Shown here: piece by piece, positions 56,583 through 64,000 of the stretch
Position numbering within the stretch: position 1 is the stretch's first letter
Layout: every line of letters begins with the position of its first letter
Made by a program: the position numbers and the translations under genes
NCBI GenBank assembly: GCA_039583875.1
Contig: CM077151.1
Coordinates: 109,820,609 to 109,884,608, forward strand
DNA length: 64,000 nt
Origin: Platanthera guangdongensis
Lineage: Eukaryota; Streptophyta; Magnoliopsida; Asparagales; Orchidaceae
Direction of reading: 5' to 3'
Notes under the pieces: model-generated
The model's input: only the letters and a program-made list of their open reading frames with translations
The model's database searches: none
What the model was told of the DNA's origin: nothing

Positions 56583-56751
56583 CAATGTAAGGTGACATTC
56601 TCTGTGATTTCTGATTACTATCTGGGATGTTATATATCTCTGTGATTCTGCAATGTCTAGCTTGTTGCTTTTCTGTTTTGTTGCCTGTATGTTGTTAATT
56701 AGATTTTTCCAAAGTCTGTAAATAGTAATCCTAACCCAAATAGGGGGAGAT
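56583..56751 (+). other. C4 3' spacer and polypurine tract
   Basis: About 155 bp after the ORF3 stop, then AAATAGGGGGAGAT (56738-56751) directly before the LTR. The tract is identical to that of C2. Confidence 0.85.
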
Positions 56752-58295
56752 TGTTGGAACACCCTATTACTAATTTGGGTCAGGATCACTATGTCTCTAG
56801 GAAACAAATGCTTGACCTCCTGTATAGCTCAATAGGTCAATTAGAATTGAGTCTAAGGATTAGAAGTCTAGGTTTGGAAGCTGCCCTCAAGAGCAGGATT
56901 TTCTGTTTGGAGACTAAGTCATATCGTCGAGCTCAGCACGACGATTCGTCGAACTCCGATCGACGATCGTCTAGCTCAACTTCGACAGATCGTCGAACTC
57001 CATTCGACGATCGCTGAGCTCAACCTCATCATTTCGTTGAACTCCATTCGACAATCGGTGAGCTCAGGTCGACGATCTTGACTCAGCTTTGGATTTCTAT
57101 CTCTGAGCTCAGTTCGACGATCTTCGAGCTCAGATCGACGATATTTTGCTGCTGTATTTATCCATATCGCTGAGCTCAGCTCAACGATAGTAGAGCTCAG
57201 TTCAACGATAGTAGAGCTCAGTTCGACGTTTTCAGATAACTTCAAGGATGTTTCTAGATTCAAATTCAAATCAGTTAAGGAGTTATTCTGCAATTAATTC
57301 TGAAGATTTCCTAGCCGTTTTCATTCATTTCTGGACCAAGTTTCAAGGGATTTTCAAGGAATATTTCTATGGACTTTCCTACAGAAGAGATTTTGCAATT
57401 AAGGATGCAATTAATGCAGGCCAACGACTATTCCTCTCAGAGAATGTTTTGTTCAGTATCAGAGAATAAAAGATAAGAATTGTTTGAATCTCTGAGACAG
57501 ATTACAGAGATACACAGACACACAGACAGACATCAGTAATCTTCAACAAAATATTTTGTCTCTAAGAATTCTCAAGAACACTCATCCAAGGAGATCAACC
57601 TTTTCTAAAATCTTCAGATCTCTCTAGTTTTCAAGTGTTCAAGGCCAACATATTTCAAGACTCCAGACACTCAACATTTCAGCTGTTGCAGAAATCATCT
57701 TTTGCTGGAGCTCAACTTGTGAAGACCTATCACCCTCAGCAAAGCTTCTTTTCCTGAAGATCTCAAGGACTCAGGGGGTGCTTTGACATCAACAATCCAC
57801 ATAGTCTTCTCAGTTGTTTGAGAAAGAGAAGACTGCCATCACTCTCTCACCCCCTCTCTATAAAGGGTTTCTCAAACTCCCTTCAAAAGTTTGAGCTTGG
57901 TTTTTGAGCACCTTGTCAAAAGCTCATTGGTGGCAAGACACCTGATCAAAAAATCTGATTTGGTTTTTGAGCACCTTATCAAAAGCTCATTGGTGCCCAG
58001 GACACCTGATCAACTCATCCTGCAGTGGATTCCTACCTAGGGTGGTAGAAGAGTGGATGTACCCAAGTTTAGGGGAACCACTATATTTCCTTATGTCTTC
58101 TGGTTTTGCTTGTCTTTATTTTTGTTTCTGGCCTTGATTATTCTGTGATTAGCTTTAGATTAGTTTAGTTCTGTGATTAGATTTATTATTGCTTCCCTGC
58201 TCACTCATATTACAACAATTGTTGTAAAAAGTTTCAAAGCACCATATACTCTATTCACCCCCCTCTAGAGTATATCAGATCTAGCTGCACTTTCA
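56752..58295 (+). repeat. C4 second LTR (1544 bp)
   Basis: Near-identical to 46199-47720. It has one additional 21-bp unit (AGCTCAGTTCAACGATAGTAG-like) near 57190-57210. Confidence 0.92.
56925..57232. repeat. C4 second LTR palindrome array
   Basis: Same order of half-sites as 46372-46652, one unit longer. Confidence 0.85.
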
Positions 58296-58297
58296 AT

Positions 58298-58308
58298 TGG
58301 TATCAAAG
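58298..58308 (+). other. C4 second primer-binding site
   Basis: TGGTATCAAAG directly after an LTR that should be the 3' end of the element; evidence for a tandem second internal region. Confidence 0.85.
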
Positions 58309-58428
58309 CGAGGTTGGTTAAACATACCACACCTTGGTGGTTGCACAGGCTAAAACCTGAACCCAAAGATCCCAAGTTAGATCTCTTTTTCTTTTGTAGT
58401 TTATTATTAGATTTTGTTTTCACAAATC

Positions 58429-59475
58429 ATGGCCCAAAACAAAGATTATGCTAGCACCAGACCTCCAGTATGCAATCTCTCCAAGTTTGCACTTTGGAAA
58501 GCAAGGATCAGACTGTACATGAATTCTATTGACGAAGACATTTTTAACTCTGTTTTGACAGTGTGTCCAAGACCCCCAGAGAACTCCAGTACAAATGTTG
58601 TTCCACCTCCATCAGGAACAGATGCTGATATCAAGAGATGGAAGGTAGCTGATGCCAAGGCTATGAACATCTTGGACCAGACAATGTCTGATGACATATT
58701 TCAAAAGGTGGTGAATGCAATTCAGCAAAGGAAATTTGGGACAAACTCTCAGAAATAGTCTCAGGCTCAGCTGATGAGAGAAAGGATAGGAGATCCCACC
58801 TCATATCTCAATATGAGAATTTCAAGAAGGGAGAAACTGAGTCAGTGGGAGATATGTACAACAGGCTCAGTCTAATTATCAGTGAACTCAGAACAATGGA
58901 TAAAAAGATCTCACTAACTGAACTCAATGACAAGATTCTAATGTGCTTCCCTAGCACTTGGGATTCAAGAATCTGGCCAATTAAGGATGTCAGAAGTCTG
59001 AATGAGATCACCACTGAAGCTCTATTGGGTAAGCTCAAATCTTATGAGCTACTCATCAAGAATAGAGAAGAAGAATAGAAGGCTGCCTCACCAGCCACAA
59101 GAAAAGAGAAGACCATAGCCTTCAAGGCAACTGAAGATCAGCCTGAAGACAAAAGTCACAGGCAATGATGAAATGCTCAGTCTGTTGGCCAAAAGATTTT
59201 ATAAGATGTCCAGAAAGGACTTCAGAAGGAGATTATACAAGGAACATGATAAGCCAAGGTATGACAAGTCCATTAATAATAATAATAAAGACATTATTTG
59301 ATTTGGTTGCAGGAAACCAGGGCATATAGTTCCTGACTGTTCAGAAAACAAAAACAAGGACAGAAGGGACAAGAAAGAAAGAAGAAAGGAGAAAGACTCC
59401 AAGAGGAATGGCAATGGAAAACCCTCATCAAGCAAAAACAAACATACAAGAAAGGGGTTTGTTGCTGAATCCTGG
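58429..59475 (+). pseudogene. C4 second gag copy, truncated
   Basis: Same start (MAQNKDYAST) and sequence as 47853 onward. A one-base loss near 58711 shifts the frame, a stop occurs near 59076, and the knuckle Cys codon near 59301 is altered (TTTGG after ATTTGA). Lesions differ from those of the first copy. It ends after GAATCCTGGA at about 59475. Confidence 0.88.
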
Positions 59476-61245
59476 AAATATGACTTTCTTGAACGAAGTC
59501 TGATCTTGAGGGGCTTTCCCCTTCTCTTTGGCCAAAGCCTTCTTTGCCGCCTTATTCTTTCTTTGAGCTTTATTCCTCCTAGAAGATTTATTAGGAGCTT
59601 CCACATGGCCTAGCCCAGCACCTTTGGCCTTAGCTGAGAATTCAGCAACGAAAGGAAGAATAGTCTTGGGCTTCGAGAAACTTTTGGCAAGTTTCTTTTC
59701 AGCAGCAAGTTGTTCTTCAAACTTTTTGATGATCTTCACTTTTAAGTCAAGGTGCTCGAGAGCCTTGTTATATTCTTCAATGGCAGCATTGAAGTTTTCT
59801 CTAAGTGAGTAGGTCTTAGCGACTTCCTCTCTCAAAGTGCTCTCTTTAGCCTTCAGAGACTTTATCTCTTTAGCTTAAGTTTTCATGACTCATCGACATT
59901 TGTCGTAAGCCTTGATTAACTCCTTGTACTGGGCTATGAGTTCAGACTCATCATCAGAAGAGCTGTCCTCATGATCATGCTCAGAAACATCAGATTCAGA
60001 GAGCGGAGTGTGAGAGTTTACCTTTCTCGTGAACTGGGACTCTTATTCATCATCAATCTGAGCCATAAGCCCAAAGTAGGCTTCTACATCTTCACTCGAA
60101 TCAGATGAGTTGGTGTCGCTGAGAGTTTTTCCCTTCTTGGCTATCAGGCTCTTCTCTGTCCTCTTCTTATTGTATGAGGACTTCTTTTCCTCTCTCTTTC
60201 CACCCTCCTTCTTTTTGTGGGGGTAGTCAGCAATAACATGACCTGGCTTATTGCAGCAGTAACAAATGATGTTAGTGGAAATATGTTTGTTCGGTTTAGA
60301 AGCATACCTGTCATGGCTGCTTGAGCCTTTTCTGTGTCGATCACCATCATGTCGTGATCTTCTGTAGGAGGCATCCTTGCCTTTCCATTGCTTCTTTTTG
60401 TTCAAGAATTTCTTGAACTGTCGTGAGAGTAGAGAGAACTCTCCTTCATATAGCTCTGAGCCTGAAGTACTTAGCTCTGAGGTTTCTTCTTCACTTACTT
60501 CTTGTGCTGGGGCAGGAGAGGCAGCCTTGGACTTCCTTGAGCTGTCTACCTTGAGAGCAACATATTTCTCCTTGGATGAGGACCTGCTCTTCTCTTCTTC
60601 AGCTTTTCTTGTATTGAGTTGTATCTCGTATGACATAAGCATCCCGAAGAGATTTTGCGTCTTATTTAGCTTTCCAAATTCTCGGATAGCACAAACCTTG
60701 TTATCTTATTCCTTAGTTAGGGATCTCAAGAACTTGTCATTCAGTTCTCCATTTGTGAAGACTCGGTCGCAGACCCTTAGGTCGTTGACTATCTTGAAGA
60801 AGTTTTCAAATGTATCTGCAATGGTATCCTTGGGTCCTTATCAGAAGGCTTCATATTTCTGATTAAGAAGGGATCTTCTATCATCCCTAACCTCTTCTGT
60901 GCCTTCCATCAAAGTGACGAGAGACTTCCACATCTCCTTAGCAGACTGGCAGTAGATCAGGTTCTGTAACATGCAGTCATCAACTGCACTTGCTATTATA
61001 TTCTTGGCCTTCTTGTCTAGAGAGACAAGTGCAATCTCATCTTTGTCGAGATCCATCTATTTCTTAGGAACATTCTTTGTTGGATTGATAGTGGAGACGG
61101 TCATTGGAAATTAAGGACCTTCTTCAACGATCATGAAGATCCTTGGATCCACAGCTTCCATGAAGAATCTAATTCTCTCTTTCCACATGGGAAAATTATT
61201 CTTTGTGCACAATGGAAGCTTGGCAAAAACTTTAGCATTATCCAT
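59476..61245 (-). pseudogene. C3 gag, broken
   Basis: Minus-strand start near 61245. Pieces: 61056-60841 (MDLDKDEIALVSLDKKAKNI), 60642-60043 with knuckle CCNKPGHVIADY (last Cys changed to Tyr) and an acidic Ser block, 59835-59428 coiled-coil-like. Collinear with C2 gag. Separated from the C3 protease region by C4. Confidence 0.82.
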
Positions 61246-61314
61246 TCTTGGATGATCTCAAAAGACAGCTGGTTAGATCTGATCAAGGTGTTAACCTTTT
61301 ATTGATCAACCTCA

Positions 61315-61325
61315 CTTTGATACCA
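61315..61325 (-). other. C3 primer-binding site
   Basis: Minus strand TGGTATCAAAG two bases after the LTR end. Confidence 0.85.
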
Positions 61326-61327
61326 AT

Positions 61328-61605
61328 TGAAAGTGTTCAGTTCTCTACCTAAATCACCTAGAGGGGGGTGAATAGGTGAGTTGTACATCTTTTTGTGGAA
61401 TAAAAATTTAGAGATCTATGCACACAAAAATCTACCAAGCATTCACAGACGACAAGAGATTTATAGTGGCTCCCCAACCTTGGGTACATCCACTTTCCCT
61501 CACCGATCTAGCAAAGCACTAGACTCGGCTACTCCACTATCTCGGATTGAAAACCAATCATACGCCTCAGAACAAAGTTCCTACATTCTCGATCCACAAC
61601 ACGGA
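61328..61605 (-). repeat. C3 5' LTR fragment (cut by C5)
   Basis: Matches 37583 to about 37860 of the other C3 LTR, then stops at the C5 LTR start. The rest should follow C5 outside the window. Confidence 0.87.
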
Positions 61606-61744
61606 TGTTGGGTACATTGGAAAATGTGTACCAGATTTGGAGAAGCCTCACTTAGCTCAATGATATTCATCAAGGTGTATTTGATGTTGTTTTGAGTTTA
61701 TATGTGCAGGTTAAGAATATGCAGGAAAAGTTTCTAAGTCCATG

Positions 61745-62195
61745 AGTCGACACCAGAAGAAGCTGTGTCGACACTTGTGAAGACTTGTGTCGACACTTGA
61801 GAAAAGCTGTGTCGACACCTAGAGTCAATTGTGTCGACACTTGGAAAAGTTGTGTCGACACCAGAAGAAATTGTGTCGACACACAGGACTTGTGTCGACA
61901 CACAGAAAGTTCAGTCGACATCAACTGTGTCGACACACAGGACTTGTGTCGACATACAGAAAGTTCAGTCGACATCAACTATGTCAACATACAGGACTTG
62001 TGTCGACACACACACCAGAATTTCTTCTAAGTTAATTGTGTCAAGACAAGAAGTGACTGTGTCGACACACAGGACTTGTGTCGACACATTCTTACAGAAG
62101 CTATCAGTGTCGACACCATGAGAGCTGTGTCGACACCACCAAGGATTGTGTCGACACTTAGTCTACTTGTGTCGACACATGTGAAGTTCAGACTC
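61745..62195. repeat. C5 LTR palindrome array (GTGTCGACAC)
   Basis: TCGAC starts at 61747, 61768, 61790, 61812, 61834, 61855, 61876, 61895, 61915, 61930, 61949 and 61969, and continues to about 62190. Steps are 21, 22, 22, 22, 21, 21, 19, 20, 15, 19 and 20 bp. Lies upstream of the TATA box. Confidence 0.93.
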
Positions 62196-62334
62196 GACAC
62201 TTTGCTGACAGAGATAAAGTTTCAAGAAGTGACTGGAGACTTGACAACTGCCATAACCAACAAGTCTACTGCAACTGTCAGATCTGTCAGTAGTTGGTTA
62301 GCAACCGGATCAGCCGGTAATCTTGGATGAAGTC

Positions 62335-62342
62335 TATATAAA
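62335..62342 (+). promoter_or_regulatory. TATA box of C5 LTR
   Basis: TATATAAA about 140 bp after the last palindromes. Confidence 0.7.
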
Positions 62343-62828
62343 GACAGATTCTATCAACTGAAGCCGACGAAGTACACACAACACAATTACAACAGAAGAT
62401 CCAACATACACAAGGAAATCCAGTCAGAGATTTCAAGTGGATCTAAGTGAAGAATTTCAAAATATCTTCAGAAGAATTTGTAGAGAGAGAGCTCCAACAA
62501 TTCAAGTGAAGAAAGAGACTATCATCAACTAGTCTCTTAAGAGCAGATCCTGAACTAATCTGCAAAGAAGAATTCAGATTAATTTCTGGATTTCAAGAAG
62601 GAAGCTGATTGAAGATCAACTTCAAGAAATTCAACCTTATTGTGTTCAGATTCAAGAAGCTTTGAAGAAAGCCAAAGGCAGGTTTATTTCTGAGTAATCA
62701 GATTCTTCAAGAACTGATTAAGAAAACTTTCTACCCATTCTCTCTCAACTTGGGTGAAAGATAAAACTTATTTTATATCATTTTTCTATAAGATCATTAT
62801 TGATCTGAGTTATAAGCCTAATTTATAA

Positions 62829-63020
62829 AGGCTGAGGTGGGGCTGAGTGCCTGAGGTAGGAGATTTACATCTCTGAGTTGTAGGCCTTGGGAAGGCTGAG
62901 GTAGGGATGTGTGCCTAAGGTAGGAGATTTAATTCTCTGAGTTGTAGGCCTGGGTGAAGGCTGAGGTAGGGCTTAATTGCCTTAGTTGCAGGAGTGTGGA
63001 CTCACTCTGAGTTGTAGGAA
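62829..63020 (+). repeat. Tandem repeat in C5 LTR
   Basis: Three imperfect units of about 64 bp with CTCTGAGTTGTAGGCC, AAGGCTGAGGTAGGG and TAGGAGATTT steps. GAGTTGTAGG is shared with the downstream part of the C2, C3 and C6 LTRs. Confidence 0.8.
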
Positions 63021-63327
63021 CCCTGACTGGGTTCTGAGCTGTAAGATCTGTGGATCTGAGAAGGAAGGAAGAAGTTAGGCTGAATCTAGCACACTACTAG
63101 ATAGGCGAAGGGGGAAAGTGGATGTACCCATCATTTGGGGAACCACTATAAATCTGTGTGTCATCTGTGATTGTGTGTGATATTGTGATTTCCGTGATGT
63201 GGTAGTTGTAGAACTGTTTGATTCTATTTGATTAACTGAATTAATATTCTGCCTTATAGTAAAAAGGAATTGAACCTATTCACCCCCCTCTAGGTGTTTA
63301 GGTTATCTTGAAACCAATTCTTTCAAG

Positions 63328-63338
63328 TGGTATCAGAG
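63328..63338 (+). other. C5 primer-binding site
   Basis: TGGTATCAGAG two bases after the LTR end; initiator tRNA-Met type. Confidence 0.87.
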
Positions 63339-63404
63339 GGAGGTTGCTCAAAGATAGACTTAACAGTCTGAGTAAGATCTGTGAGGCAGAATTAATTCGA
63401 AAAG

Positions 63405-63958
63405 ATGGGTTCAGGAGAAAATCATAAGGAACTTGGTTCCATGAAGTTGCCCAATGCAGGAAAGAAATCTTTGCAATATGGAAAGAAAGGGTCAGATTGT
63501 TTAAGGAAGCATCTGATCCAAGAATATATATAACTGTTAAGGAAGGGCCTTGTATTCCAATGAAAGTCTCAGTTCTTGATGCTAATCAGAGGACACCAAA
63601 AGACTTTTCAGAAATGACTAAGGATGAGATTATCTTGGCTACTATGGACAAGAGAGCTCAAAATATTATAGTGAGTGCCATAGATGACTCAACATTCTAA
63701 AATTTGATTCACTATAAAACCTCCAAGGAGATGTGGGACACATTGATAGTCTACATGGAGGGATTAGAAGAAGTTAGGCAAGATAGAAAGTCAATGCTTA
63801 ATCAGGAATATGAGAGCTTCAGACAAAGCAAATCAGACAACATCACTGAATGTTACAAGAAGTTCTTTAGAATTGTGAATGAACTAATGTCTTATGGAAG
63901 GGTCTTTAGTACATATGAGTTCAATGATAAATTCCTTAGATCTTTGACTAAGGATTGA
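63405..63958 (+). pseudogene. C5 gag N-terminus, broken
   Basis: ATG at 63405 (MGSGENHKEL). After a frameshift near 63465 the Gag domain continues with FKEASDPRIYITVKEGP, then a stop near 63699, then HYKTSKEMWDTLIVYMEG. It aligns with C2 Gag and shows C5 also belongs to the SIRE-type group. Ends at a stop (63956-63958); the rest is outside. Confidence 0.82.
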
Positions 63959-64000
63959 GACACCAAGAACTGTGTCATCAGGGAAGTTGCCAGACTGGCA

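Larger units (their letters stand above)
46199..59475 (+). mobile_element. C4: SIRE-type copia, LTR-internal-LTR-partial internal, inside C3
   Basis: LTR copies start at 46199 and 56752 (unit 10,553 bp). After the second LTR the sequence continues with a second primer site and gag instead of flanking DNA, until it joins C3 at 59472-59475. The first unit is complete: LTR, gag, pol, palindrome array, TATA, ORF3, polypurine tract. This layout needs two tandem elements sharing an LTR, then a deletion removing the right part together with about 0.1 kb of C3. The four bases TGGA are shared at the junction. Confidence 0.9.
37583..61605 (-). mobile_element. C3: SIRE-type Ty1/copia element, interrupted by C4 and C5
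   Basis: The left LTR (37583-39439) matches the start of the right LTR (61328-61605). In minus-strand order: LTR, primer site, gag (about 61245-59476), [C4], zinc knuckle, protease, integrase, RT-RNase H, palindrome array, TATA, ORF3, polypurine tract, LTR. The protein parts are collinear with C2 and about 85% identical in RT. The C3 sequence between about 46198 and 59472 is replaced by C4, with about 0.1 kb of C3 lost at the right junction. Confidence 0.9.
61606..63325 (+). repeat. C5 5' LTR (1720 bp)
   Basis: Starts TGTTGGGTACATTGG and ends CTTTCA. Holds the GTGTCGACAC array, TATATAAA at 62335-62342 and a tandem repeat at 62829-63020. The right border is set by the primer site. Confidence 0.85.
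61606..64000 (+). mobile_element. C5: SIRE-type copia, 5' part only
   Basis: LTR, primer site and gag N-terminus; continues past the window. It sits in the C3 5' LTR and is therefore younger than C3. Confidence 0.87.

Noticed and set aside
61745..62195. Short regularly spaced repeats resembling a CRISPR array
   Set aside because: Repeats are only 10 bp and self-palindromic, spacers about 11 bp, and the array lies in a plant LTR next to a TATA box. No cas genes.

Overview
The window reads as plant nuclear heterochromatin made almost entirely of nested LTR retrotransposons. The evidence is Ty1/copia gag-pol proteins of the SIRE/Sirevirus type, primer-binding sites for initiator tRNA-Met (TGGTATCAGAG) or tRNA-Asp, and LTRs of 1.0-1.9 kb. 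I see no host gene, rRNA, bona fide tRNA gene or CRISPR array. The species cannot be named from this; a large repeat-rich angiosperm genome is likely.

I use these labels. C1 (1-5672, +): copia element without protease or RT and with an integrase lacking its catalytic triad. G1 (5673-23161, -): Ty3/Tat-like non-autonomous element with one zinc-knuckle ORF; C1 sits in its 3' LTR and C2 in its 5' LTR. C2 (9719-21885, -): SIRE-type copia with target-site duplication ACACA. R (23162-25846 and 30607-30734, +): old remnant of a SIRE-type element. S (25847-30606): 4.76-kb candidate solo LTR inside R. C6 (30735-32510, +): SIRE-type LTR plus gag start. C7 (32511-37582, +): non-SIRE copia inserted in C6 gag. 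C3 (37583-61605, -): SIRE-type copia inserted in C7 RT. C4 (46199-59475, +): LTR-internal-LTR-partial internal, inserted in C3. C5 (61606 to the window end, +): inserted in the 5' LTR of C3. The chain R<C6<C7<C3<(C4, C5) is five levels deep.

Three features run through the window. (1) Nearly every LTR carries its own array of short palindromes: TTCTCGAGAA in C2, CTACTCGAGTAG in C3, TTTCGAGAAA in C6, GTGTCGACAC in C5, ATCGTCGAAC/GTTCGACGAT in C4 and C7, GCACGACC/GGTCGTGC in G1, GCGGAC/GTCCGC in C1. In the SIRE-type elements the palindromes recur every 19-23 bp, about two helical turns. In C2, C3, C5, C7 and G1 they lie upstream of a TATA-like box in U3. (2) C2, C3 and C4 carry a second copy of their own array inside the element, between pol and a third ORF (ORF3), followed by a TATA box 115-142 bp before the ORF3 ATG. 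This looks like an internal promoter that duplicates the LTR promoter design. (3) ORF3 (1007 aa and open in C4; broken in C2, C3 and R) is conserved across these elements, lacks signal peptide and membrane segments, and diverges faster than RT between C2 and C3, whose palindromes also differ. I propose, as inference only, that ORF3 plus its palindrome array is a self-recognition system, by analogy with VANC anti-silencing proteins of VANDAL transposons.

Palindromic LTR motifs are already known from maize Sireviruses. The phasing, the internal ORF3 copy, the switching of the core between close relatives and the spread of the array into gag coding sequence are what I would follow up.
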